Shown here: positions 8,944 to 17,546 of the stretch, piece by piece | Position numbering within the stretch: the stretch's first letter is position 1 | Layout: each line of letters opens with the position of its first letter | Assembly (NCBI RefSeq): GCF_004684345.1 | Contig: NZ_CP038469.1 | Coordinates: forward strand, 3,224,001 to 3,288,000 | Reading direction: 5' to 3' | Length of the DNA: 64,000 bases | DNA from: Citrobacter tructae | Lineage (GTDB): Bacteria > Pseudomonadota > Gammaproteobacteria > Enterobacterales > Enterobacteriaceae | The notes under the pieces: model-generated | What the model saw: only the letters and a program-made list of their open reading frames with translations | Told to the model about the DNA's origin: nothing | Database searches by the model: none | Position numbers and translations under genes: made by a program

Positions 8944-9618
8944 TTATTTCCCCCACAATCTCCGCGAATTGTCTTCGATTTTGCCGCTTAAACGGCGTTT
9001 CTGCATCGTTCTGGTCCAGCTTTTCGATAACCCCGCAGTCGACAGCAAACGGTGATACTGGTCGTTATCAAACGGCATATGCCAGGCAATGGCAATCGCC
9101 TCCTGCACGCTGACATCGCTCACACGAGACGCCAGCACCAGCGGCGCATCCGCCGACACCATGCCCGCCGCAATCACGCTGCACAACCAGCCGGTCTTGC
9201 CCGCATCCTGCATCTGGCTTGCCATGTCGCTAATGCCAAAATGGAAATTCAGCTTAAAGCATGGCGAGCGAGGCTGCGTGACCTGAATCAGCGCCTCTCC
9301 CCACTGGAAGATATCGCCGATATAGACATTCTCCTCCGTCAGCCCCTCTGTGGAGAGGTTCTCACCAAAAGCAGGGGCGACAAATAACTCCGCCTGTTCA
9401 GGAAAGGCTTGTCTCCAGTGCTGATAATGTTCACGCGGATAATGGCACAACGCGCGATCTGGCCCGCCGTGGATTTTCGTTTCCGCCTGTTCATCCCCCG
9501 TCAGACCCAGCTCAGTCAGCATCAGTTCGCCATCAACCTGGACCTTCGCAATTGCACTCGGACGGCTTCCCGTGTAATCCCGAATCTTGCCTGCAAATAC
9601 ATCAACCGGATATCGCAT
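8944..9618 (-). CDS. yiiM: MOSC-domain protein YiiM (6-hydroxyaminopurine resistance)
   Basis: YiiM belongs to the MOSC family, whose members bind the molybdenum cofactor; in E. coli it acts with YcbX-type proteins in detoxifying N-hydroxylated base analogues. The 224-residue product begins MRYPVDVFAGKIRDYTG. It contains GDEQAETKIHGGPDRALCHYPREHY near residues 40-65, FGENLSTEGLTE near 90, and the conserved Cys in TQPRSPCFKLNFHFG near 125, all typical of MOSC proteins. ATG 9618 with GAGGGAA upstream is chosen over an in-frame codon at 9648 because it gives the E. coli length. It is convergent with cpxA. Confidence 0.93.
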   Translation of the reverse strand: MRYPVDVFAGKIRDYTGSRPSAIAKVQVDGELMLTELGLTGDEQAETKIHGGPDRALCHYPREHYQHWRQAFPEQAELFVAPAFGENLSTEGLTEENVYIGDIFQWGEALIQVTQPRSPCFKLNFHFGISDMASQMQDAGKTGWLCSVIAAGMVSADAPLVLASRVSDVSVQEAIAIAWHMPFDNDQYHRLLSTAGLSKSWTRTMQKRRLSGKIEDNSRRLWGK

Positions 9619-9738
9619 TTGTTCCCTCTCCCGATAACTTTTCCCCATTACACCATATTTATTTTACCCCAGTCGCTCAAAATGAGAGCACGGTTCACAT
9701 GAAACTTAGGGACACATGCTATCAATGTAATCTTGTTT

Positions 9739-9753
9739 TGAAACATCATTTCA
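9739..9753 (+). promoter_or_regulatory. KdgR-like operator before the DHDPS-family gene
   Basis: TGAAACATCATTTCA has perfect TGAAA/TTTCA arms with a five-base centre and flanking A/T, close to the KdgR operator pattern known from pectin- and KDG-regulon genes. It lies 16 bases before the GTG start. A similar site stands upstream of kdgT. Confidence 0.55.
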
Positions 9754-9769
9754 ATTAAGGAGTCAACAC

Positions 9770-10666
9770 GTGACGGGTCAATCGCAATTTGCTGGCGTCT
9801 GGTGTCCTTCCATTACGCCAATGGACAATGATGGCAAGATCGATTTCAACGGTCTAAGCCAGCATCTCAAACGCCTTACCGAGGCACAGATCGACGTTAT
9901 TTTGCTGATGGGCAGTATTGGGGAATTTGCCTCCTTTACGCTCGAAGAGAGGCTGCTACTGATCCGCGAGGCCCGCGCTATGAGCTCGCTGAAGATGGTC
10001 GCCAACGTCTCATCCACCTGCCAGAATGATGTGCTGTTGATGGCGCAAGAGGCGCATCGCGCAGGATACGATGCCGTCATGATCCTGCCGCCTTACTATT
10101 ACGGACAAACCGCTAAACAGCTACTGAGCTACTTCCGCCAGCTAGGGCAGAAGATTAGCGGCAAATGGTTTGCCTATAACTTCCCGGCACGTACCGGCTG
10201 TGATTTAACGCCTGAACTGGTTGCCACACTCGCCGCTGAGTTCCCGAACTTCGCCGGTATTAAAGACACAGTGGACTGCCAGTCGCATACCCGCAGCATG
10301 ATCCAGACAACCCGCGCCGTGCGGGAAGATTTTGCTGTGCTCTCCGGCTACGACGAATATTACATTCCCAACCTGCTGGCAGGTGGCGCGGGGATTATTT
10401 CCGGTTTAAATAACGTGATGCCAGAGCTGTTTGTCCGCGCGCGTGAGGCGTTTAAGCAGGGCGACCTGGCGGCGTTGCGTGATATTCAGGATAAGATTGG
10501 CACCTACATGTCCATCTACGCCATTGGTGAGGATTTTGTCACCACCATTAAAACCGCAGTCTCACGTAAGTTTGGCTATTGCACCGGGGTTTCGCGTAAT
10601 GCAGGTGGGGAGCTGAATGAAAGTGAGTGTCGAACTATTGATGAGGTGTTTGTAGTCAAAGGGTAA
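9770..10666 (+). CDS. DapA/NanA-family aldolase, candidate 2-keto-3-deoxy-sugar-acid aldolase
   Basis: A 298-residue member of the dihydrodipicolinate synthase / N-acetylneuraminate lyase family, class I aldolases with a TIM barrel. Visible family features are a GSIGE variant of the GTTGE loop near residue 48, the Tyr in FAYNFPARTG near 137, and the Schiff-base Lys in AGIKDTVDC near 165. The GTG start follows an excellent AAGGAG site. The gene converges with kdgT (2-keto-3-deoxygluconate permease), and both have KdgR-like operators, so I infer cleavage of KDG or a related keto-acid to pyruvate and an aldehyde. E. coli K-12 has no gene here. A synthase or dehydratase role cannot be excluded. 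Confidence 0.8.
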   Translation: MTGQSQFAGVWCPSITPMDNDGKIDFNGLSQHLKRLTEAQIDVILLMGSIGEFASFTLEERLLLIREARAMSSLKMVANVSSTCQNDVLLMAQEAHRAGYDAVMILPPYYYGQTAKQLLSYFRQLGQKISGKWFAYNFPARTGCDLTPELVATLAAEFPNFAGIKDTVDCQSHTRSMIQTTRAVREDFAVLSGYDEYYIPNLLAGGAGIISGLNNVMPELFVRAREAFKQGDLAALRDIQDKIGTYMSIYAIGEDFVTTIKTAVSRKFGYCTGVSRNAGGELNESECRTIDEVFVVKG

Positions 10667-10673
10667 AACGGTT

Positions 10674-10701
10674 AAGCCGGACGGTACAGACCATCCGGCT
10701 T
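10674..10701. terminator. REP-like bidirectional hairpin between convergent genes
   Basis: AAGCCGGACGG and CCATCCGGCTT form an 11-base stem with one mismatch around a six-base loop, lying between the stops of the DapA-family gene and kdgT. It may act as a terminator for both, though the flanking U-runs are weak. Confidence 0.55.
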
Positions 10702-10708
10702 AATATCG

Positions 10709-11692
10709 TTACTTCACCGCACTGCGCATATCAATTGCCGCCGCCCTGGCTTTAGCTCTTTTCGACCAGATGGAGGTGATAATCGGTACGAGGATTGAGG
10801 TTACAATCACCGACGTCGCCACCAGAGAGGTAGCCGCCGGAGCCATTGGTTTAAACGCCGGGACCATTTCCGCAATCAGCACCGGCGTGGCGACCGCCGC
10901 ACCTGCAGAACTGGAAGCCGCAATCCCCGCCGTGCCATCCCCTCCGCCGATCAGTTTATCAGCGATTATCAGCGGAATACCGGTGATAATAATCACCGCC
11001 ACGCCCAGTAAGATCCCCAGCACACCAGTCTGAGCAATCACACTTAAATCAATGGTGTTACCCAATGCGAATGCAAAGAAAGGGATGAGTGTTTGTACCG
11101 CTTTACTGAAGAACTCGCGCAACTCAGGGTCCAGATTCCCCAGCGCGAAGCCAATCAGGAACGGCAATACCGCGCCGACAAACACATGCGGTTCAAACGA
11201 GGCAATCCCTGCGGTTCCCAGAATCACCATGGTCATCAGTGGGCCCGATTCCAGCGACATCAGGACAAACGCCCCAGCCTCTTCTTTGGTGCCGTACTGT
11301 TGCATAATCGATGCGTACAGCCCGCCGTTGGTCATATCCATGGCAGCCACCAGCGCCAGCGTGGACAACCCAGCGAAGAAACCCACTTCTACCCCATGCT
11401 CCGGAAGAATGCGTGAGGCTATCGCCGCAACCACCCATGCCACCAGAATCTTGGTTATCACTAACGTGCCAGATTTACGCAGCACGGTGCCGGTGGCGCT
11501 TAGCTTTATTGACGCCCCCATGCAAAAAAACCAGACGGCCAGAATCGGCACCGTCCCGGTGATCATACCGTTCGTAAAGGAGCCGAAGTATTTCCCGGCG
11601 CCGGGGGAAAAGGTGTGACACAGTGCGCCCAGAAAAAGCGGCACCAGCATCATTCCGCCAGGGATTTTCTCTATCGTACGTTTGATCTGCAT
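10709..11692 (-). CDS. kdgT: 2-keto-3-deoxygluconate:proton symporter
   Basis: KdgT imports 2-keto-3-deoxygluconate across the inner membrane. The 327-residue protein is almost entirely hydrophobic, with about ten membrane segments. It matches E. coli KdgT from the start MQIKRTIEKIPGGMMLVPLF through CHTFSPGAGKYFGSFTNGM to the glycine/alanine-rich IGGGDGTAGIAASSSAGAAV near residue 245. I chose ATG 11692, with AGGTG about seven bases upstream, over an in-frame extension to 11788 that would add 32 unrelated residues. A KdgR-like operator lies 130 bases upstream. It follows sodA on the same strand, but a terminator separates them. Confidence 0.95.
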   Translation of the reverse strand: MQIKRTIEKIPGGMMLVPLFLGALCHTFSPGAGKYFGSFTNGMITGTVPILAVWFFCMGASIKLSATGTVLRKSGTLVITKILVAWVVAAIASRILPEHGVEVGFFAGLSTLALVAAMDMTNGGLYASIMQQYGTKEEAGAFVLMSLESGPLMTMVILGTAGIASFEPHVFVGAVLPFLIGFALGNLDPELREFFSKAVQTLIPFFAFALGNTIDLSVIAQTGVLGILLGVAVIIITGIPLIIADKLIGGGDGTAGIAASSSAGAAVATPVLIAEMVPAFKPMAPAATSLVATSVIVTSILVPIITSIWSKRAKARAAAIDMRSAVK

Positions 11693-11821
11693 TTCCATCA
11701 CCTGTAGACATAAAAATGGGGCATTTTTTATGGGCGATTGCATCTTGCTTTTGAGATGCGCCCGTCTCGATGAAAAGAAGATAGACATTCGTAGAGATTA
11801 TAAAAGTGATCCCACCCGCAT

Positions 11822-11842
11822 AATAAAACCTTGTTTCAATTT
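11822..11842 (-). promoter_or_regulatory. KdgR-like operator upstream of kdgT
   Basis: On the plus strand AATAAAACCTTGTTTCAATTT fits the KdgR pattern of an A/T-flanked AAAC-N-GTTTC core. It precedes kdgT and matches the site before the convergent aldolase gene in type. Confidence 0.6.
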
Positions 11843-11877
11843 AAGTGGATCATTGTTTTTATATTGATTTTGATCAC

Positions 11878-11909
11878 AAAAAAACCCCCACAAGCATCGC
11901 TTGCAGGGG
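11878..11909 (-). terminator. Rho-independent terminator of sodA
   Basis: On the minus strand CCCCTGCAAGC, GAT, GCTTGTGGGG forms a strong hairpin followed by seven T. It lies 20 bases after the sodA stop codon. Confidence 0.85.
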
Positions 11910-11928
11910 CATCATTAAAACGTAGAAC

Positions 11929-12549
11929 TTATTTCTTCGCGGCGAAACGCGCTGCAGCTTCGTCCCAGTTCACTACGTCCCAGAACGCTTTGATGTAATC
12001 CGGGCGACGGTTCTGGAATTTCAGGTAGTAAGCGTGTTCCCAGACGTCCAGGCCCACGATCGGGAAGCCAGAAGCGCCAGAGATAGCCTCACCCATCAGC
12101 GGGGAGTCCTGGTTGGCGGTAGAAACCACAGCCAGTTTGTCACCTTTCAGTACCAGCCACGCCCAGCCGGAACCGAAACGGGTCGCAGCCGCTTTTTCAA
12201 ACTCGGCTTTGAAGTTATCAACGGAGCCAAAGTCACGTTCGATAGCCGCTTTCAGGTCACCCTGCAGCGTAGTGCCGGTTTTCAGACCTTTCCAGAACAG
12301 GCTGTGGTTAGCGTGGCCGCCAGCGTTATTACGCAGTACGGTTTTCTTGTCTGCTGGCAACTGATCCAGTTTGGTGATCAGCTCTTCAACAGGCAGGCTA
12401 GCGAATTCAGGCAGGCTTTCCAGCGCAGCGTTAGCGTTGTTTACATAAGCCTGATGGTGTTTGGTATGGTGGATTTCCATCGTCTGCTTATCGAAGTGCG
12501 GTTCAAGGGCATCATAAGCGTACGGCAAGGATGGCAGTGTATAACTCAT
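11929..12549 (-). CDS. sodA: Manganese superoxide dismutase
   Basis: SodA converts superoxide to oxygen and hydrogen peroxide in the cytoplasm. The 206-residue product, MSYTLPSLPYAYDALEPHFD onward, is nearly identical to E. coli SodA. Metal ligands are seen as His in MEIHHTKHHQ (near 27), His in NHSLFWKG (near 82), and the Asp and His of LDVWEHAYY (near 168-172). ATG 12549 follows GGAGATGATT; an upstream in-frame codon at 12555 is not needed. The promoter region carries a Fur-like box, fitting known control of sodA by iron as well as by SoxRS and ArcA. Confidence 0.98.
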   Translation of the reverse strand: MSYTLPSLPYAYDALEPHFDKQTMEIHHTKHHQAYVNNANAALESLPEFASLPVEELITKLDQLPADKKTVLRNNAGGHANHSLFWKGLKTGTTLQGDLKAAIERDFGSVDNFKAEFEKAAATRFGSGWAWLVLKGDKLAVVSTANQDSPLMGEAISGASGFPIVGLDVWEHAYYLKFQNRRPDYIKAFWDVVNWDEAAARFAAKK

Positions 12550-12623
12550 AATCATCTCCAGTATTGTCGGGCGGCCAGGTGTTAACGCCGCGTAAGCAGT
12601 TGGGACATTATAGTTAATTAAAT

Positions 12624-12642
12624 GATATTGAAAATGATTATC
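12624..12642 (-). promoter_or_regulatory. Fur-like box in the sodA promoter region
   Basis: Read on the minus strand GATAATCATTTTCAATATC matches most positions of the 19-base Fur consensus GATAATGATAATCATTATC. It lies 75-95 bases before the sodA start, consistent with Fur repression of sodA. Confidence 0.7.
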
Positions 12643-12805
12643 AATGCCGTACTTTTTACATGGCTATTATGAAATGAAAGTGTGAGCATCACCGGGAAAA
12701 TCAGGCGAATTTTGCCAACCCGCGCAGAAAACAGGCAGCAACATAAAGGACATGGGAGACAAAGCACGAGATAGTCTGCGGATTATCTCACGAGGAAATA
12801 TTGCT

Positions 12806-14227
12806 ATGTCTGTCAAAATCGCCCTTTTCGGCATCGGCCTCGACACATACTGGCCCCAGTTTACTGGTCTGGAGTCACGTCTTCAGGGGTATCTGCAAAC
12901 GATTGATGAGCGCCTGACAGCGCAACACGCCACCGTCATTAACGGCGGCCTGATTGATAACGTCGACAAAGCCGATGCCCTTATCAGGCAATTGCAACAG
13001 CAGCCGGTCGATGCTGTCTGCCTGTACATCAGCACCTATGCACTCAGCGCAACGGTGCTGCCCCTGGTGCAGAGTATCAATAAGCCGGTCATTATTCTGG
13101 CCCTACAGCCGGAGCCTGGCCTGCCCTATTCGACGATCCGTCAAATCCCGGATCGGGGCGGGCGTACCGGAGAATGGCTGGCGCACTGCCAGGCCTGCAG
13201 CGCACCCGAGCTGGCAAACGTGTTTAACCGCGCGAACATCCATTTTCAGCTGATTGTTGGCGCATTGCAGGGCGATGAGTACGTTTGGCAACAAACGGCG
13301 CAGTGGTTACAGGCCCTGAACGCTCGTCAGATGCTGGCAAACTGTCAGGTCGGCGTACTTGGACACTACTATGACGGCATGGTGGACGTTTACAGCAATA
13401 TGACGAATTTGTCCGCCAAATTGGGCGTGCGCTTTAAGCCGCTGGAAATGTGTGAGCTGGCGGAATATCGCGAGCAGGTCAGCGAGGCCGATCTCAGCGT
13501 CAAACGACAGGAAATGAACCGCGTGCTACAGGTGGACGCAGCATGTGAACCCGCAGAGCTTGACCGCGCGCTCGCCACAGCCTGCGCCATGGATAAACTC
13601 ATCGACCAGAATACACTTGGCGCACTGGCCTATTACTACGAAGGCCGAAACGGTAATGCTTACGAGAATATCATCACCTCAATAATCCTCGGCAACACGC
13701 TGCTTACGCACCGTGGTATTCCCGTGGCAGGAGAATATGAAATCAAAAACGTGCTGGCGATGAAGATCCAGCAGCTTCTGGGCGCTGGGGGATCTTTCTC
13801 GGAGCCATATGGAATTGAATTTACTGATAATGTTGTATTGTGGGGACATGACGGTCCGGCACACCCGTTGATGGCGGACGGTCCGGTGAGTCTGGTGCCG
13901 CTACCGGTTTATCATGGTAAGCCCGGTAAAGGTGTGTCTATCCAAATGACCGTAAAACCGGGTCCGGTCACCTTTCTTTCGGTGATTGAAGATGCCGAAA
14001 ACGGGGTGCGTTTGCAGTATGCCGAAGGTGAAGCGGTGGCGGGCGAAGTACTGGATATCGGCAACACCAACAGTCGCTATCGTTTCCCGTTATCGGCTCG
14101 TGAATTTACCACGCAATGGTGCCTGGGCGGTCCAGCCCACCATTGCAGTATTGGCCTTGGTCATCATGGCGACGTGCTGGAAAAACTCGCCTGGTTGCTG
14201 GGCATTCAGGCAGTAAAAATCGGCTAA
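12806..14227 (+). CDS. L-arabinose-isomerase-like sugar isomerase
   Basis: A 473-residue protein related to the AraA/FucI isomerase fold. The C-terminal GGPAHHCSIG near residues 441-450 matches AraA GGAHH, which carries a metal-binding His. GEYEIK near 309 and VLWGHDGPAHP near 348 fall where AraA has its catalytic Glu and a ligand His. I place the start at ATG 12806 (MSVKIALFGIG), preceded by GAGGAAAT; an extension to 12752 adds unlikely residues. It lies between sodA and rhaT, facing the same way as rhaT, with a 203-base gap. K-12 has no gene here. It may isomerise a rare aldose entering through RhaT, but that is inference; the substrate is unknown. Confidence 0.75.
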   Translation: MSVKIALFGIGLDTYWPQFTGLESRLQGYLQTIDERLTAQHATVINGGLIDNVDKADALIRQLQQQPVDAVCLYISTYALSATVLPLVQSINKPVIILALQPEPGLPYSTIRQIPDRGGRTGEWLAHCQACSAPELANVFNRANIHFQLIVGALQGDEYVWQQTAQWLQALNARQMLANCQVGVLGHYYDGMVDVYSNMTNLSAKLGVRFKPLEMCELAEYREQVSEADLSVKRQEMNRVLQVDAACEPAELDRALATACAMDKLIDQNTLGALAYYYEGRNGNAYENIITSIILGNTLLTHRGIPVAGEYEIKNVLAMKIQQLLGAGGSFSEPYGIEFTDNVVLWGHDGPAHPLMADGPVSLVPLPVYHGKPGKGVSIQMTVKPGPVTFLSVIEDAENGVRLQYAEGEAVAGEVLDIGNTNSRYRFPLSAREFTTQWCLGGPAHHCSIGLGHHGDVLEKLAWLLGIQAVKIG

Positions 14228-14430
14228 CCCGCGACATTTCCGCCCTTCTCAAAAAAGAGGGGCGGAACGGCAATTTGTGATCAACATCCCTTTCATCCCC
14301 TGAATTTTGCCAGCATTACCCATCCTGCGGCAGCATGCTGAAGGTTAATTCATTGCTCACTCTTTAGACTTTTGATCATCAAAACGGGTGATTTTCATCC
14401 AGCCAGATCGATAATTCAAAAGGAAACAGA

Positions 14431-15465
14431 ATGGGTAACGCAATTACGATGGGGATATTCTGGCATCTTATCGGTGCCGCTAGTGCCGCTTGTTTCTATG
14501 CCCCTTTTAAAAAGGTACAACACTGGACCTGGGAAACCATGTGGTCCATAGGCGGCATTGTTTCATGGCTTATCCTTCCCTGGCTCGTCAGCACGATCCT
14601 GCTGCCGGATTTCTGGGCCTATTACAGTTCGTTCAGCGCGTCCACGCTGCTGCCGATATTTTTATTCGGCGCGATGTGGGGGATCGGTAACATCAACTAT
14701 GGCCTGACCATGCGCTATCTCGGCATGTCGATGGGGATCGGTATCGCCATCGGCATTACACTGATTGTTGGCACCTTAATGACGCCAATCATTGCCGGTA
14801 AATTTGATGTACTCATCGGTACACCGGGTGGTCGTATGACCCTATTCGGCGTGCTGGTCGCCCTGATCGGTGTGGCGATTGTCACCCGTGCCGGACAGCT
14901 AAAAGAGCGCAAAATGGGTATCAAAGCCGAGGAGTTCAACCTGAAAAAAGGTCTGATACTGGCGGTGATGTGCGGCTTTTTCTCCGCCGGGATGTCCTTT
15001 GCCATGGATGCGGCTAAACCAATGCACGAAGCAGCCGCAGCACTCGGTATCGATCCGCTGTATGTCGCTCTGCCAAGCTACGTGGTCATCATGGGCGGCG
15101 GCGCGGTGATCAACCTGGGATACTGCTTCATTCGTCTGGCTAAAATGAAAAACCTGTCGGTAAAAGCCGACTTCTCGTTAGCAAAACCGCTGATTATCAG
15201 CAATATCCTGTTCTCAGCGCTCGCCGGTTTGATGTGGTATCTCCAGTTCTTCTTTTACGCCTGGGGCCATGCCAAAATTCCGGCGCAGTATGACTACATG
15301 AGCTGGATGCTGCACATGAGTTTCTACGTCCTGTGCGGCGGTATCGTAGGCCTGATCATGAAAGAGTGGAGTAATGCGGGTCGCCGCCCGGTCAGCGTGC
15401 TGAGCCTCGGCTGCGTGGTGATTATCGTCGCCGCCAACATTGTCGGTATGGGGATGGCAAGCTAG
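14431..15465 (+). CDS. rhaT: L-rhamnose:proton symporter
   Basis: RhaT imports L-rhamnose (and L-lyxose) with protons across the inner membrane. The 344-residue protein has about ten membrane helices and matches E. coli RhaT throughout, e.g. MGNAITMGIFWHLIGAASAA, RYLGMSMGIGIAIGITLIVGT and AWGHAKIPAQYDYMSWMLHM. ATG 14431 follows AAAAGGAAACAG. The gene ends four bases into the convergent rhaR stop (15462-15465 shared). In E. coli it is activated by RhaS with CRP; the 203-base upstream region probably holds these sites, though I could not define them firmly. Confidence 0.97.
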   Translation: MGNAITMGIFWHLIGAASAACFYAPFKKVQHWTWETMWSIGGIVSWLILPWLVSTILLPDFWAYYSSFSASTLLPIFLFGAMWGIGNINYGLTMRYLGMSMGIGIAIGITLIVGTLMTPIIAGKFDVLIGTPGGRMTLFGVLVALIGVAIVTRAGQLKERKMGIKAEEFNLKKGLILAVMCGFFSAGMSFAMDAAKPMHEAAAALGIDPLYVALPSYVVIMGGGAVINLGYCFIRLAKMKNLSVKADFSLAKPLIISNILFSALAGLMWYLQFFFYAWGHAKIPAQYDYMSWMLHMSFYVLCGGIVGLIMKEWSNAGRRPVSVLSLGCVVIIVAANIVGMGMAS

Positions 15466-16310
15466 TCCTGTCGATTACTGAGATGACGCCACTGGCTGGG
15501 CGTCATCCCGGTTTCCCGCGTGAATACCACCGAAAAGTAGTTACTGTCCTCAAAGCCACAGCGCATAGAAATCTCACTAATCATCAACCGACTGTGCGTG
15601 AGCAGATACTGAGCATGGCAGACCCGCACCTGGCGAAGGTATTGGTTGATGGTCATCCCGGTTTGGCTGCGAAACTGCTGGCGCAAAACCCGCTCGCTAC
15701 ACTGTTCGCGCTCACAAAATTTGTCCAGTTCAAAGGCATGTTCATGGCTGCCGGCCAACGCGGTGATCAGTTTATCCAGCAGCGTTTCACTCGATGTCGC
15801 CGGGAGCGTATCCGTGGCATAACGATGACGTTTGAGGAGAGTCACCAGTTGCCCAAACAGCAGTTCTGCCATGTCATTACTTAACGGATCGCGCTGTTGG
15901 CTTTCATGCTCCAACTGGCTAATCACCTGTCGGACCAGGGTCATGCCGACACTGCCGAGCCGCCAGTGGGGCTGCCGCTGCGAGCCGTTAAACCCGGGGA
16001 TCGCACCTTCCCACCCCAGGTTCAGCGTCAGCCGCTCCGGGCAGTAGATGATATTCTGCAAGACGAGGTCGTTAACGGAGGTATACGAGTGTTTATCTTC
16101 GGCGCGAATGTAAAACAGATCGCCACGGGTTATCCGGTACGGGCGATCGTTGAGAACATGTAGACCATTGCCGCGCCACACCATCACCAGTTCGCAAAAC
16201 TCATGAGTGTGCTCGGCAAAGACATCCTGCGGATAACGATCAGCCACCGCGACGGCCTGCTGGTCATGGGCAAAGAATTCTGATTTTAGAAGGACTAGCT
16301 GATTCGTCAC
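15462..16310 (-). CDS. rhaR: L-rhamnose-responsive activator of rhaSR
   Basis: RhaR is an AraC-family activator that binds L-rhamnose and turns on rhaSR. The 282-residue product has an N-terminal cupin-like sugar-binding domain (PQDVFAEHTHEFCELVMVW near 30-45) and a C-terminal double helix-turn-helix domain (CSERVLRQQFRSQTGMTINQYLRQVR; SEISMRCGFEDSNYFSVVF). I start at the GTG at 16310, the second of two adjacent GTG codons, because this aligns with the E. coli N terminus and follows CAGGGAATATT. It lies 84 bases downstream of rhaS on the same strand and shares four bases with the end of rhaT. Confidence 0.95.
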   Translation of the reverse strand: MTNQLVLLKSEFFAHDQQAVAVADRYPQDVFAEHTHEFCELVMVWRGNGLHVLNDRPYRITRGDLFYIRAEDKHSYTSVNDLVLQNIIYCPERLTLNLGWEGAIPGFNGSQRQPHWRLGSVGMTLVRQVISQLEHESQQRDPLSNDMAELLFGQLVTLLKRHRYATDTLPATSSETLLDKLITALAGSHEHAFELDKFCEREQCSERVLRQQFRSQTGMTINQYLRQVRVCHAQYLLTHSRLMISEISMRCGFEDSNYFSVVFTRETGMTPSQWRHLSNRQD

Positions 16311-16394
16311 CACAATATTCCCTGCCGGATAGCGGCTTCTTAAGCCAATCATTACTAACAAATACGGCGGCAAAAAACGGTGATAGCTTTCGCG

Positions 16395-17243
16395 TTACTG
16401 GAGGCTGCTTCCCGTTATGACGTCACGGCCCTGGCGAATATCACGTGGCGACCAGTCAAACTCTCGGCGAAACAGCGTCGAAAAGTGATTACTGTCGCCA
16501 AAACCACAGCAATAAGCAATGTCCGTTACACTATCGTCACTGTGACGCAGTAAATGTCGTGCCTTGATTAACCGTAGACGATTGAGATAGCGCTGCGGCG
16601 TCAGCCCAGTTTGCTGCTTGAGCTGACGGTGCAGAGTGCGTAAAGAGAGTGAAAACTGTTCAGCCACCGTTTCCCAGCATACTTCGTCGGCAAAGTGATC
16701 TTCCAGCCACGCCATCAGGCGATTAATCCGCGCGTCGTTATCCGCTGCCGTGTCCATCAGGCTGCTTTTGCGTAACAACACCAGCAACTGCATAAACAGG
16801 ATCTCGCGATTTGCCGCGGTCGGCGTATCCATCTCTTCACCAAGATGTACTATCTGCCCTATTAAATAATGAACTTGTTGCAATACGTTCTGATTCACGC
16901 GCCAGTGGGACGGATACTGACCATCTTGTTCCTGAGGCAACAGCTGGTTTAATCCGGACAGAAACTGAAACGCATCTGGGGAACGATACAGCACGTTCGT
17001 CAGACACAGGTTGTCAGTATGTTCATATAAATGTCTGTCATGATCGCGGACAAAGCATACCGTTCCGCCGCTAATGGTGTAGGGCTGCCCATTGAAAACA
17101 TGAATACCTGTTCCATGCTCAACTATCACAATTTCATGAAAATCATGATGATGCTCGGGGAAAGCGGCTTGAGGAAGCCGCGGTTCAATAGCGACTGGCG
17201 CTTTACCTGCCGGAAAAAAATCCACGCAATGCAGTACGGTCAT
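16395..17243 (-). CDS. rhaS: L-rhamnose-responsive activator of rhaBAD and rhaT
   Basis: RhaS is the AraC-family activator that, with L-rhamnose, turns on rhaBAD and rhaT. The 282-residue protein starts MTVLHCVDFFPAGKAPVAIE. It has a sugar-binding N domain (FPEHHHDFHEIVIVEHGTGIH near 30-50) and a C-terminal double HTH (FSLSLRTLHRQLKQQTGLTP; TDIAYCCGFGDSNHFSTLF). ATG 17243 follows AGGAAGTCATC and agrees with the E. coli start; a codon at 17264 is in frame but less likely. It heads the rhaSR operon, divergent from rhaBAD over a 303-base control region. Confidence 0.96.
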   Translation of the reverse strand: MTVLHCVDFFPAGKAPVAIEPRLPQAAFPEHHHDFHEIVIVEHGTGIHVFNGQPYTISGGTVCFVRDHDRHLYEHTDNLCLTNVLYRSPDAFQFLSGLNQLLPQEQDGQYPSHWRVNQNVLQQVHYLIGQIVHLGEEMDTPTAANREILFMQLLVLLRKSSLMDTAADNDARINRLMAWLEDHFADEVCWETVAEQFSLSLRTLHRQLKQQTGLTPQRYLNRLRLIKARHLLRHSDDSVTDIAYCCGFGDSNHFSTLFRREFDWSPRDIRQGRDVITGSSLQ

Positions 17244-17421
17244 GATGACTTCCTTCCTGATCAAATGAACATAGCTGAATAGTAATTAAGCGTTATCCCC
17301 CTCACCTTAAATTTTTGACGCCAAAGTGCGTAAACACGGTTAATTCTTCAAGAAATGGCGGGAAACATCAGGAATTGCGGAAGGGGTCACATCAGGTAAA
17401 AACCGTCTCATTACCTCAAAT

Positions 17422-17437
17422 TGTGAACACTATCACG
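17422..17437 (+). promoter_or_regulatory. CRP-binding site in the rhaS-rhaB control region
   Basis: TGTGAACACTATCACG fits TGTGA-N6-TCACA at all but the last base and aligns with the CRP site upstream of E. coli rhaBAD. Confidence 0.8.
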
Positions 17438-17440
17438 TTC

Positions 17441-17516
17441 ACCTTTGCCATGTTGCCAGCCGAGAATTGTGGCTGTCACTGGCGAGAAGGTACGTGTTTT
17501 CGCGGGTTCTTAGACT
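17441..17516 (+). promoter_or_regulatory. RhaS half-sites and rhaBAD promoter
   Basis: ACCTTTGCCATGTTGCC (17441-17457) and, inverted, TCACTGGCGAGAAGGTA (17476-17492) correspond to the two RhaS half-sites of E. coli rhaBAD. A TAGACT -10 element follows at 17511-17516, 31 bases before the rhaB start. The spacer I measure, 18 bases, depends on where the half-sites are drawn. Confidence 0.7.
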
Positions 17517-17546
17517 GAGTGCAATAAAACTCAGAAGGACCTCGCT

